DNA of 64,000 nucleotides from Dysgonomonadaceae bacterium zrk40 (lineage in GTDB: Bacteria; Bacteroidota; Bacteroidia; Bacteroidales; Dysgonomonadaceae), in assembly GCA_016916535.1 (NCBI GenBank), contig CP070276.1, positions 992,001-1,056,000 of the forward strand, given 5' to 3'. Numbering within the stretch: the first letter of the stretch is position 1; every line of letters begins with the position of its first letter. The notes beneath the pieces were generated by a model, which saw only the letters and a list, made by a program, of their open reading frames with translations, was not told the DNA's origin and searched no databases. Below are positions 44,538 to 52,723 of the stretch, piece after piece. A program made the translations under genes and the position numbers.

Positions 44538-45206
44538 CTACTTACCTGCAACCACGATCACGAACTCACCTCTCGGCTCATTCGCTGTGAAATGGCTGAA
44601 TAGGCTTTCCAGGCTACCTCTCACCGTTTCGGCGTAAAGCTTAGAGATCTCTCTCGAGACCGATGCCTGCCGCTCTGCTCCCAGATGCTCGGCCAACTGG
44701 CCCAGTGTCTTCACCACCCTGTAGGGCGACTCATAGAAGATCATGGTACGCGTCTCATCGGCCAGCTGCTTCAATCGGGTCTGACGTCCTTTTTTGGGGG
44801 GAAGGAACCCTTCAAAACAGAAACGGTCGCTCGGCAAGCCGGACTCTACAAGTGCCGGCACAAAAGCAGTTGCCCCCGGCAGACATTCAACCTCTACACC
44901 AGCCTCTACGCATGCCCTGACCAACAGAAAGCCTGGATCGGAGATTGAGGGTGTGCCGGCATCCGAGATCAGTGCAATCTGTTCCCCGCCCTGTAGTCGC
45001 TCCACAAGGTTTGACACTGTTCGATGCTCGTTGAACTTGTGGTGTGATTGCATCCGCGTTTCAATCCCATAATGCTTCAACAAGAAACTGCTGGTACGTG
45101 TGTCCTCTGCCAGGATCAGGTCACATGTCTTGAGCAGATTGACAGCCCTGAAGGTGATGTCTTCCAGGTTACCAACAGGTGTGGGTATGAGGTAGAGTTT
45201 GCCCAT
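44538..45206 (-). CDS. rsmI: 16S rRNA (cytidine(1402)-2'-O)-methyltransferase RsmI
   Basis: A 222-residue SAM-dependent methyltransferase that modifies the same C1402 as RsmH. The start at 45206 gives the family N-terminus MGKLYLIPTPVGNLEDITFR; eight more codons upstream are in frame. Also visible: VNLLKTCDLILAEDTRTSS, LISDAGTPSISDPGFLLV with the SAM loop, and the GLPSDRFCFEGFLPPKKGRQ stretch. Length is slightly short of the E. coli enzyme because the C-terminal extension is absent, as usual in Bacteroidota. Confidence 0.95.
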   Translation of the reverse strand: MGKLYLIPTPVGNLEDITFRAVNLLKTCDLILAEDTRTSSFLLKHYGIETRMQSHHKFNEHRTVSNLVERLQGGEQIALISDAGTPSISDPGFLLVRACVEAGVEVECLPGATAFVPALVESGLPSDRFCFEGFLPPKKGRQTRLKQLADETRTMIFYESPYRVVKTLGQLAEHLGAERQASVSREISKLYAETVRGSLESLFSHFTANEPRGEFVIVVAGK

Positions 45207-45222
45207 CTTGTAATAGACTGAA

Positions 45223-45954
45223 TTAAGCAAATCCTTTTTTGATGACCCTCAGGAAATCTAGCACCACCGGTGCATCGAAATCCCATTCCATCGTTGCTTT
45301 CAGGTACTCTTCCGCCTTTTCATAAGTCTCGAAAGCGTTGAGACGTATCATGACCCCGTTCATCTCCTCACGATTGTTGTGAAACAACTCCCGCTGAAAC
45401 TGGAAACGGTCATTCAGGCTTATTCCCCGTTTCAGGTCCAGCACTGAGGGGGGTGTTTTAATCACATCGTTCAGGGAGGGAATCCCTGGCGACTCATCGC
45501 TGGTTGCCTGCTGCTGTTTGAATCTTGAATCTTCGGTCTCAAGAGGTTCGTTCAAACGGGGATTCCTGTAACCCGGAAGTTGCACTCTCTCAGACGACCT
45601 CACCTCATCAATCTCCTCAATTTGGGTGGACTCTTCCATCAAGGGATTTGTCTCATCTGCAGAAATCTCCTCAACAACGGAAACAGTCTCCTCTGTTACG
45701 GGGTGCTCCTCACTCTCCGGCTCTGCCCTTTCAGAAAGAAGTACCAACAGTTTTTGCATCTGTTGCTTCATCTCATCAATCTGCAATGACTGAAGCCGAT
45801 GCAACAAGCGGGTTATCTGCTCCAACTGATTGAACGATTCGTTGAAAAATGAAAAGGAGAGTGTGTCTTCCTTTTCGGAAACTTCAACCTTCTCACTCAA
45901 TTGCCGCACAGCATGGAGCAGCTGATCCATATAATCTTTTTTCTTATCCGTCAT
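45223..45954 (-). CDS. Conserved acidic protein of unknown function
   Basis: 243 residues, not recognised. No signal peptide with the chosen start at 45954 (MTDKKKDYMDQLLHAVRQL); longer in-frame starts exist. The first 90 residues are helical with probable coiled coil (QLEQITRLLHRLQSLQIDEMKQQMQKLLVLL), the middle (about 95-170) is acidic, Glu/Ser-rich and probably disordered, and the last 60 form a conserved-looking block starting SLNDRFQFQRELFHNNREEM and ending WDFDAPVVLDFLRVIKKG. It lies between the RecD-like helicase and rsmI on the same strand. Confidence 0.7.
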   Translation of the reverse strand: MTDKKKDYMDQLLHAVRQLSEKVEVSEKEDTLSFSFFNESFNQLEQITRLLHRLQSLQIDEMKQQMQKLLVLLSERAEPESEEHPVTEETVSVVEEISADETNPLMEESTQIEEIDEVRSSERVQLPGYRNPRLNEPLETEDSRFKQQQATSDESPGIPSLNDVIKTPPSVLDLKRGISLNDRFQFQRELFHNNREEMNGVMIRLNAFETYEKAEEYLKATMEWDFDAPVVLDFLRVIKKGFA

Positions 45955-46038
45955 GCTAAAATCTATTTCCTTTGGTGCGTTCACGGCTGTTATGCACATC
46001 ACCGCATCTTAGCTGCCACTTGTTCAATGCAAATGTAG

Positions 46039-47466
46039 TTATATTTTGGGAAGCTCCACAAAATCGTCGGGCAAATTCACCAGATAGAGCTTTTGGGAGC
46101 TACGGGTCACAGAGGTATAGAGCCAGCGATAGAAGTTGTCACCCATGTAGGACTGTTGAATATATCCCAGATCGAGGAACACATTCTTCCATTCTCCCCC
46201 CTGTGCTTTGTGACAGGTGATCGCATATCCGTATTTCACCTGCAGTGCATTGAAATAGGGATTCTCCTTCACCTTTCGGTATTTCTTCCGCTTCTGGGTG
46301 ATCTCGGCGTAGTCTTCCAACACTCCCGTGAAGAGAAGATCATGTTGTTCTCTTGTGAGGCCGGGGACCTCGGTGTGCAACACATCAAGCAGAACCTTGG
46401 ATTCAAACTCAATCTCAAAGTCACGATGAAAGAGCAGCACATTGCAAAACCGAAAGCCATACATCTCCTCTTCGCCTCTCACCCTCATCACTTCTACAAA
46501 TTCACCATTGGCCAGGAAGTCGAGATGCTCATAGCCAGCCGCCCAGAAATAGTTGTTTTTGGTAATCATCAGGATATCACCGGCCGACAGCTCCTCCTCG
46601 CGGAAGAGCACCCTGTTGCGGATGCCGTTGTTGTAGGCGTTCACCCTTTTGTTGGAACGAGATATCACGACTGTCTCCTCAACTCCGTCGCGCCGGTAGG
46701 CATCGCCAATCTCATCAATCAGCTCAACACCTGTGATACGTTGCACATCGGCAAAACCTTCAACTCTAAGACGCGGGTACTGATCTGTCTCATTCAGCAA
46801 CAGAGCATTGCGCAACATGGTAGCATTGTAGAGAATTCCCGAACTTTCTGCCTGCCGTACGATCTCTGTAAGGGTGGCACCCATCACCTGGAGGGAATAG
46901 GAACGGAGTACCTCCCTGTCAAGTGCCGGGCTATTGGCCTGCTTCACAGGTGGCAGCTGCGCATTATCGCCAATCAGCAACATCCGGCACCCCTCGGCCC
47001 CATAAACATATTCAATCAGGTCATCAAGGAGTCGTCCAGTACCAAACAGAGAGTGATCTGCCGATTCGTTGTAAATCATCGAAGCTTCATCGACAATGAA
47101 AAGAGTATGGGTATGTAGGTTCTCACTCAGCGAAAAATGAGCTGTTCCCTCTCCAAATTTCTCCTGCCGGTAAATCTTTTTGTGAATGGTATATGCCGGG
47201 TGAGAGGCATAAGTAGAGAAAACCTTGGCAGCACGACCTGTAGGTGCCAGTAAGAGGGTCTTCTGACCAAAGGCTGCCAATGTCTTCACCAGGCTGCCGA
47301 TCAGCGATGATTTACCCGTTCCGGCATAACCTGTAAGCAAAAAAACCTGATCGTTCATTCCTGAAAAAAGAAAATCGGAAATATGCTCCAAGGCCGCCAT
47401 TTGGTCATCAGTAAAAGAAAATGGGAAATTGTCGCTGATTTTCTCAAGAAAGAAACGATTGATCAT
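46039..47466 (-). CDS. RecD/Dda-like SF1B DNA helicase
   Basis: 475 residues. Walker A GYAGTGKSSLIGSLV (about residue 46 on), Walker B HTLFIVDEASMIYN, motif III LLIGDNAQLPPV, and near the C-terminus the UvrD_C_2 phrase YGYAITCHKAQGGEWKNVFLDL with YTSVTRSSQKLYLV. This is the core of RecD2 and Dda helicases, which move 5' to 3' on single strands. The long N-terminal RecD2 extension is absent. Widely present in Bacteroidales; probable role in repair or replication fork processing. Divergent from the pilin-like gene. Confidence 0.9.
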   Translation of the reverse strand: MINRFFLEKISDNFPFSFTDDQMAALEHISDFLFSGMNDQVFLLTGYAGTGKSSLIGSLVKTLAAFGQKTLLLAPTGRAAKVFSTYASHPAYTIHKKIYRQEKFGEGTAHFSLSENLHTHTLFIVDEASMIYNESADHSLFGTGRLLDDLIEYVYGAEGCRMLLIGDNAQLPPVKQANSPALDREVLRSYSLQVMGATLTEIVRQAESSGILYNATMLRNALLLNETDQYPRLRVEGFADVQRITGVELIDEIGDAYRRDGVEETVVISRSNKRVNAYNNGIRNRVLFREEELSAGDILMITKNNYFWAAGYEHLDFLANGEFVEVMRVRGEEEMYGFRFCNVLLFHRDFEIEFESKVLLDVLHTEVPGLTREQHDLLFTGVLEDYAEITQKRKKYRKVKENPYFNALQVKYGYAITCHKAQGGEWKNVFLDLGYIQQSYMGDNFYRWLYTSVTRSSQKLYLVNLPDDFVELPKI

Positions 47467-47516
47467 TTTTTTTGGTTATTTTTCCCGTAAAAGTAGCACA
47501 ATTCTTTTTCTTTTTC

Positions 47517-47524
47517 TAAATTTG
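47517..47524 (+). promoter_or_regulatory. -7 element of the pilin-like/DUF3822/rsmD operon
   Basis: TAAATTTG fits TAnnTTTG, 58 bp before the ATG at 47583. Confidence 0.5.
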
Positions 47525-47582
47525 TACTCTAAAATCAGGAAATCAAACCAAAAACAGTATAAATATTAAAAAAGAAAAATCC

Positions 47583-48287
47583 ATGAAAGTTGTAATGAGA
47601 GTGCTTCTAGCATTAGCCATTGTTCTTTTAGCTTACATCTCCTGGCAAAGCATCAAGGGAACGGAAGATTTCAATGCAGAGGTTGAAAGGCGTGACAATG
47701 CCGTTATCCAGCGTCTGGTTGATATCCGCACCGCCCAGGTTGCGCTGCGTGGTCAGACCGGCTCCTATACTGCCAGCTTCGACACATTGACTCAGTTCGT
47801 GAAGGATGGCAGGATTGCCACCTTGATAAAAGAGGGAGACCTTACCGAAGCGCAGCTGGAAGAGGGGATGACAGAAGAAAAGGCCATGCAGATAATCCGT
47901 ACCGGTAATGAAGCAGCCATCAAAGCAGCCGGACTGTGGGATGATGCAAAAAATGCACCGCAACTGGTTAGAGACTCCATCTTCTCACCTGCAGTGGAGG
48001 TACTCTACCCCAACCGTACCAGGTTTAGTATTGACTCACTGCGTTACGTACCCTTCAGCAATGGGGCTGAATTTGAGATGGGTGTGGATTCACTGATCAC
48101 TGCTTCGGGATATCCTATTCAGGTATTTGAAGCAAAAACGCACTACCGCACCTACCTGGGTGATCTCGACAGGAAACTGCTTGACCAGAAAATTCAGGAA
48201 GTATTAGACCGTCCGGGCAATAAGTATCCCGGCATGCAGGTGGGATCACTTGAAGTAGCCAACAACAACGCTGGCAACTGGGAATAA
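47583..48287 (+). CDS. Pilin-like membrane-anchored protein of unknown function
   Basis: 234 residues. A short N-terminus with one hydrophobic helix (VLLALAIVLLAYISW, about 7-21) is followed by an amphipathic helix, VERRDNAVIQRLVDIRTAQVALRGQTGSYTAS. The last part closely imitates type IV pilins and pseudopilins, where an N-terminal helix runs into R-x-AQ...-x-G-x-Y-T. The prepilin peptidase motif (G-F/M-T-L-x-E) is missing, so it is not a processed pilin. The C-terminal half has beta character (FSIDSLRYVPFSNGAEFEMG). First gene of an operon with DUF3822 and rsmD. Role unknown. Confidence 0.75.
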   Translation: MKVVMRVLLALAIVLLAYISWQSIKGTEDFNAEVERRDNAVIQRLVDIRTAQVALRGQTGSYTASFDTLTQFVKDGRIATLIKEGDLTEAQLEEGMTEEKAMQIIRTGNEAAIKAAGLWDDAKNAPQLVRDSIFSPAVEVLYPNRTRFSIDSLRYVPFSNGAEFEMGVDSLITASGYPIQVFEAKTHYRTYLGDLDRKLLDQKIQEVLDRPGNKYPGMQVGSLEVANNNAGNWE

Positions 48288-48313
48288 TCGTTATTCCACG
48301 GCCAACAATCGTT

Positions 48314-49132
48314 ATGTTTCTACCGGAAAATATTGATCTGGCTCATTCGGAAGAATATAATTTATCCATTCGGCTCGCGCCGGATGGATTTTCTTTTGTA
48401 ATCCATAGCAGCAATGATCCTTCGGTGTTTCACCATCAGGGAACACCGCTGGGGAACAGACTTTCTCCCCACGATCACATCAAGAAGGTGATCTTCGATC
48501 TGGGATTCTTCAGTCAGCCTTTTAAGAGGACATCGGTTACGCTGGTCACTCCCCGCTACACCATGGTGCCGGAAGCTTTCTACGACAGGAAAAAGGTTGA
48601 AGAGCTATTCATGTTCAACATCTACCCGGAGGAGAATGAGTCTGTACTGACAGACAATTTCCGGGAAGGATCCTGCCATATACTCTATGGGATGGATGAA
48701 GAACTCCACTCATTTCTTTCTCGTAACCTGTGGAATCCCCACTTCGTACACCACAGCAGACCTTTGATGCAGCACTTCAAAATGCGGGCAGCTACCCTGG
48801 AGAAAAAGTGTTGCTTTGTTGATTTTCATGACCGGAGTATGACCATCATCGCTTATTCAGGGGAGACATTGCTCTCTGCCAACAGCTACCCGGCAATCAA
48901 CAGCCATGACACCACTTTTTTTATTGCCAGCGTCTGGGAGAAACTGAATCTCAATCAGTCGGCCGACATCCTTTTCCTGTCGGGTGACTTCGCATCGCAG
49001 AAGCCTACAGTGGAGATATTGAACAAATTGATCCGCAATGTAGAGCAGTTGGAGGTCAACCCTCCCGTCGTTGCAGATCAGGAATTGCTGCTTCGTTTAC
49101 CCACCGATTTATTGGTTACCCTATGCGAATAA
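48314..49132 (+). CDS. DUF3822 family protein
   Basis: A 272-residue soluble protein. The sequence (SIRLAPDGFSFVIHSSNDPSV; TLVTPRYTMVPEAFYDRKKVEELFMFN; FVDFHDRSMTIIAYSGETLL) has the two-lobed, actin/hexokinase-like layout of the DUF3822 family found throughout Bacteroidales, often directly before rsmD. Biochemical function is unknown. It overlaps rsmD by 10 bp, which suggests coupled translation. Confidence 0.85.
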   Translation: MFLPENIDLAHSEEYNLSIRLAPDGFSFVIHSSNDPSVFHHQGTPLGNRLSPHDHIKKVIFDLGFFSQPFKRTSVTLVTPRYTMVPEAFYDRKKVEELFMFNIYPEENESVLTDNFREGSCHILYGMDEELHSFLSRNLWNPHFVHHSRPLMQHFKMRAATLEKKCCFVDFHDRSMTIIAYSGETLLSANSYPAINSHDTTFFIASVWEKLNLNQSADILFLSGDFASQKPTVEILNKLIRNVEQLEVNPPVVADQELLLRLPTDLLVTLCE

Positions 49133-49656
49133 TCAGCGGCAAATACAAGTCACGTCGCATTCAGGTCCCCCCAAACCTGAAAGCACGTCCCACCACCGAT
49201 TTTGCGAAAGAGGGCCTCTTCAACGTGCTCAACAACTACCTGGCGTGGGAAGATCTCACCGCATTGGATCTCTTCTCCGGTACGGGCAGCATCGCTTTCG
49301 AACTGATCTCCCGAGGGGCATCCTATGTGGTGAGCTTGGAAATGAACCAGTTGCACTACAATTTCATTTGTAAAACTCAGGAGCTGTTGGGTGCAAATGA
49401 GTTGTTTCCGCTGAAGTCTGATGTGTTCAGATATCTGCAACATGCCTCACAGCAGTTCGACCTGATCTTTGCCGATCCGCCATACGACCTGCCCAAACTG
49501 GAGACCATCCCCGAGACCATTATTCACAAAGAGCTGGTGAAAGAGGGGGGATTCTTCATCATGGAGCATTCCGGCAAGTTTGATTTCTCTCACCTCCCCC
49601 ACTTCAGTGAGTGTCGCCGTTACGGCAACGTCCATTTTTCCATTTTTGCCTTTTAG
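49123..49656 (+). CDS. rsmD: 16S rRNA (guanine(966)-N2)-methyltransferase RsmD
   Basis: A 177-residue SAM-dependent methyltransferase that modifies G966 of 16S rRNA. Family N-terminus MRIISGKYKSRRIQVPPN, then RPTTDFAKEGLFNVL, SAM loop ALDLFSGTGSIAFELISRGA, and catalytic DPPY in LIFADPPYDLP. Length is normal. The start overlaps the DUF3822 gene. Confidence 0.95.
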   Translation: MRIISGKYKSRRIQVPPNLKARPTTDFAKEGLFNVLNNYLAWEDLTALDLFSGTGSIAFELISRGASYVVSLEMNQLHYNFICKTQELLGANELFPLKSDVFRYLQHASQQFDLIFADPPYDLPKLETIPETIIHKELVKEGGFFIMEHSGKFDFSHLPHFSECRRYGNVHFSIFAF

Positions 49657-49660
49657 TTTG

Positions 49661-49668
49661 TATCTTTG
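49661..49668 (+). promoter_or_regulatory. -7 element of the TonB receptor gene
   Basis: TATCTTTG fits TAnnTTTG, 29 bp before the ATG at 49698 and five bases after the rsmD stop. Confidence 0.5.
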
Positions 49669-49697
49669 ACCGGTAATTTTTAAAAACTACCGCATCA

Positions 49698-51743
49698 ATG
49701 AACAGACAAACAACTAACAGTGCGAAGTCGTTTCGCTTCCGGCGATTTACACGTAAGTCCTTTTGTGTCTTCAACAGCCTGCACAAGGTGGTCACCATCG
49801 GCGTGTTGACAGGCAGCACACTGACAAGTGCGCATGCAGCGCTGGCAAACCCGACTGAAGTGACCCGACTGGAGATGCCGGCCGATACCATTGCCCCCAC
49901 CGAACTGGAGGAAGTGGTGGTCACCGCCTCCAAGGCTGCACTGCCCCTCAACCTGACAGCCAGACAGGTCACCGTAATCTCTTCAGGTGACATTGAACGG
50001 GCCCCCGTCCGCAGTATTGAAGATCTTTTACAATTTGCAGCAGGAACTGATATCCTGCAACGCGGACCGCACGGCGTACAGGCGGACATCTCTCTTCGCG
50101 GCGGATCATCCGATCAGACAGCCATCCTCCTTAACGGTGTGAATCTCACCAACCCCCAGACAGGTCATTACAGCTTCGACCTCCCCATCAACCTCTCCGA
50201 CATCGAACGCATTGAGATCGTGCAGGGTCCCTCCTCCCTGATCTATGGTGCCGGTGCTTTCTCCGGGGGAATCAACATCATCACAAAAAAAGACAATGCC
50301 AGCAACGCTTTTGCGAAGCTGGAAGGGGGTATGCACAGCCTCTTTGGCGCAGAGGCAAGAGCTGCCTACAGGAAAAACAGTCAATTGCACACCCTTTCTG
50401 CCGGCTACAAACAGAGCGATGGCTATATCCCCAACAGCGACTATCAAATTTCCAACCTATTGTTACAGAGTCGTTTTGAACTGAATGACGCGCACCTCCA
50501 TTTTCAGGCAGGTTTGAACGACAAAGCCTATGGTGCAAATACCTTCTACAGTGCTGCCTACCCCAACCAGTTCGATGATACAAGGGCTCTTTTCCTCTCT
50601 CTCAAAGGAGAAACAACCGGAAAAGTGAAAATGACACCCCATATTTTCTGGAGTCGCCACTACGACGAGTTTCAGCTGATACGTGACGGCACTCCCGATC
50701 GCCCCGACTGGTACAAAGACCACAACTACCACCGCAGTGATCTCTTCGGAATGAACCTCCAGATGCAATATGCATCGCTGTGGGGGATTACCAGCATCGG
50801 CGGTGAGTTCCGTAACGAGGGCATCCTGAGCAGTGTACTGGGCAAACCGATGGAAGAGACCATCGGGAAATTCAGCAAAGCAGACAACCGCAGCAGCATC
50901 AGCTATTTCCTGGAACACAATTTCATCTTCCGGCGTTTCACCTTCTCCATGGGCGGCTTGCTGCACCACCATACAGCAGTAGCCGATCAATTTAATTTCT
51001 ATCCCGCACTCAACGGCTCGCTGCGGGCCACCAACCAGCTTACCCTCTATGCTTCCTGGAACAGAGCCAGTCGCATGCCCACCTTTACCGATCTCTATTA
51101 TACCACCAGAACGCATATCGGCAACAGCAACCTGAAAGCTGAAGAGTCGGAGGCAATGGAAGCGGGACTCCGTTACACCCACCCGCTGGTGAATGCCAAC
51201 CTTACAGCGTTCTACATGAAAGGGAGCAACATGATCGACTGGGTTAAATCATCACCCGAGGCACTGTGGGAGTCAACGAACCACACCCGTATCCACAAAA
51301 AGGGTTTTGAAGCGAACCTGCAATTCGATCTGCGGGAGTGGCTGGGAGCGAATCAACCATTTACTGCTTTCAAGGCAGGTTACCTCTATCTCCAACAGGA
51401 GCGGATAGCTGACAATCTGATTTCCAACTACACGCTGAATCACCTCCGTCACAAATTCACTGCCGGGCTGCATCACCGGCTGACAGGCAACCTAACCCTC
51501 TCCTGGCATTTTCGTTGGCAGGAACGGGCTGGCAGCTATATACAATATATCGATGGGCAACCGGGTGAGCTGGTGGAATACGTGCCATTTTCAATCATCG
51601 ACCTGAAAGCGCTATACCAGACTGGGAGCATCGATCTTTTCATGCATGCCAACAACCTTTTCAACACTTCCCATGTCGATATAGGCAACATCCCCCAACC
51701 CGGCTTCTGGCTTTCGGGGGGTGTCACCCTGCGAATAAATTGA
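49698..51743 (+). CDS. TonB-dependent outer-membrane receptor, BtuB/FepA-like
   Basis: 681 residues. TonB box at LEEVVVTASKA (about 70-80), plug with RSIEDLLQFAAGTDI, DISLRGGSSDQTAILLNGVNL and IERIEIVQGPSSLIYGAGAFSGGINIITKK, then a beta barrel of about 480 residues ending in an aromatic-hydrophobic strand (FWLSGGVTLRIN). No carboxypeptidase-like domain and no SusD partner, so the substrate is probably a siderophore, cobalamin or metal complex, not a glycan. The N-terminus carries an extended basic region before the hydrophobic signal core, ending near SAHA (about 47). No riboswitch seen upstream. Monocistronic. Confidence 0.92.
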   Translation: MNRQTTNSAKSFRFRRFTRKSFCVFNSLHKVVTIGVLTGSTLTSAHAALANPTEVTRLEMPADTIAPTELEEVVVTASKAALPLNLTARQVTVISSGDIERAPVRSIEDLLQFAAGTDILQRGPHGVQADISLRGGSSDQTAILLNGVNLTNPQTGHYSFDLPINLSDIERIEIVQGPSSLIYGAGAFSGGINIITKKDNASNAFAKLEGGMHSLFGAEARAAYRKNSQLHTLSAGYKQSDGYIPNSDYQISNLLLQSRFELNDAHLHFQAGLNDKAYGANTFYSAAYPNQFDDTRALFLSLKGETTGKVKMTPHIFWSRHYDEFQLIRDGTPDRPDWYKDHNYHRSDLFGMNLQMQYASLWGITSIGGEFRNEGILSSVLGKPMEETIGKFSKADNRSSISYFLEHNFIFRRFTFSMGGLLHHHTAVADQFNFYPALNGSLRATNQLTLYASWNRASRMPTFTDLYYTTRTHIGNSNLKAEESEAMEAGLRYTHPLVNANLTAFYMKGSNMIDWVKSSPEALWESTNHTRIHKKGFEANLQFDLREWLGANQPFTAFKAGYLYLQQERIADNLISNYTLNHLRHKFTAGLHHRLTGNLTLSWHFRWQERAGSYIQYIDGQPGELVEYVPFSIIDLKALYQTGSIDLFMHANNLFNTSHVDIGNIPQPGFWLSGGVTLRIN

Positions 51744-51784
51744 GAGGCTCCCGGCCGATATTTGCGAACCCGGAGATTATGTGT

Positions 51785-51792
51785 TATATTTG
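51785..51792 (+). promoter_or_regulatory. -7 element of the hydroxyacid dehydrogenase-like gene
   Basis: TATATTTG fits TAnnTTTG, 35 bp before the ATG. Confidence 0.45.
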
Positions 51793-51826
51793 ATCACATC
51801 AAGAAAACCGAACCAATTCAGACAAT

Positions 51827-52723
51827 ATGTTCCAGAAAATAGTGGCCATTGAGCCAACAGGTCTTATCCCCTCAGCAGTGGAAAAACTGAGCAGCTTTGC
51901 CCGGGAAGTAGTTCTATATGACGACATCCCGGAGAACGACCAAGAGATCCTCAACCGCATCGGTGATGCCGATGCGGTGTTGATCAGTTATACCTCACGG
52001 CTCGAAAAGCAGGTGCTGGAGAAATGCGACAACCTGAAATACATCGGCATGTGCTGCTCCCTCTATAACCCTGAGAGCGCCAATGTGGACATCCATTATG
52101 CCAACAGCCGCGGCATCACCGTGACCGGTATTCGCGATTATGGTGATGAGGGGGTGGTGGAGTATGTGATCAGTGAACTGGTGCGCTGTCTCCACGGGTT
52201 CGACCAGGAACCCTGGGACGGTATGCCTCGCGAGATCACCGGGCTGAAGGCCGGCATCGTGGGACTCGGCAAGTCGGGCGGCATGATCGCCGATGCACTC
52301 CGCTTTTTCGGGGCTGAGATCAGCTATTTTGCCCGCAGCGAGAAGAAAGAAGCCCGGGCAAAGGGATACCGCTACCTGCCATTGGATCAATTGCTCAGTG
52401 AGAGCGAAGTAGTCTGTTGCTGCCTGAACAGGAACACGGTATTGCTGCATGCGGCACAATTCAAGAAATTAGGAAACAGGAAGATACTCTTCAACACGGG
52501 ACTCTCACCCGCATGGGATGAAGCACCCTTCGAAGAGTGGCTGGAAGGCGACAACCTCTGCTTCTGCGACTCCGTGGGGGCACTGGGCAGTGATCATCTG
52601 CTCAACCACCCTCACGTGCGCTGCATGGAGGGTTCCACCGGACGCACCCGTCAGGCGTTCGACCGGCTCAGTGAGAAGGTGTTGCAAAACCTGACCGATT
52701 ACAGCGGCTTCAAAACACAATAG
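51827..52723 (+). CDS. D-2-hydroxyacid dehydrogenase-fold protein with altered active site
   Basis: 298 residues. The Rossmann core LKAGIVGLGKSGGMIADALRFFGAEISYF and the flanking catalytic-domain helices (ADAVLISYTSRLEKQVLEKC, KYIGMCCSLYNPESANVDIHYANSRGITVTG) follow D-2-hydroxyacid dehydrogenases. But where the family has N-T-A-R-G, this protein reads FNTGLSPAWDE, with Leu226 in the place of the catalytic Arg. Near the C-terminus the usual P-H with the catalytic His is not evident (HVRCMEGSTGRT). It probably binds NAD(P) but may not do the standard reaction. It converges on the aspartate dehydrogenase gene with a 14-bp overlap. Confidence 0.8.
   Translation: MFQKIVAIEPTGLIPSAVEKLSSFAREVVLYDDIPENDQEILNRIGDADAVLISYTSRLEKQVLEKCDNLKYIGMCCSLYNPESANVDIHYANSRGITVTGIRDYGDEGVVEYVISELVRCLHGFDQEPWDGMPREITGLKAGIVGLGKSGGMIADALRFFGAEISYFARSEKKEARAKGYRYLPLDQLLSESEVVCCCLNRNTVLLHAAQFKKLGNRKILFNTGLSPAWDEAPFEEWLEGDNLCFCDSVGALGSDHLLNHPHVRCMEGSTGRTRQAFDRLSEKVLQNLTDYSGFKTQ

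Noticed and set aside
51781-51799. TGTG...CACA considered as a CRP-type site before the hydroxyacid dehydrogenase-like gene
   Set aside because: The arms are 11 bp apart instead of 6, and the sequence is better explained by the -7 element TATATTTG within it.
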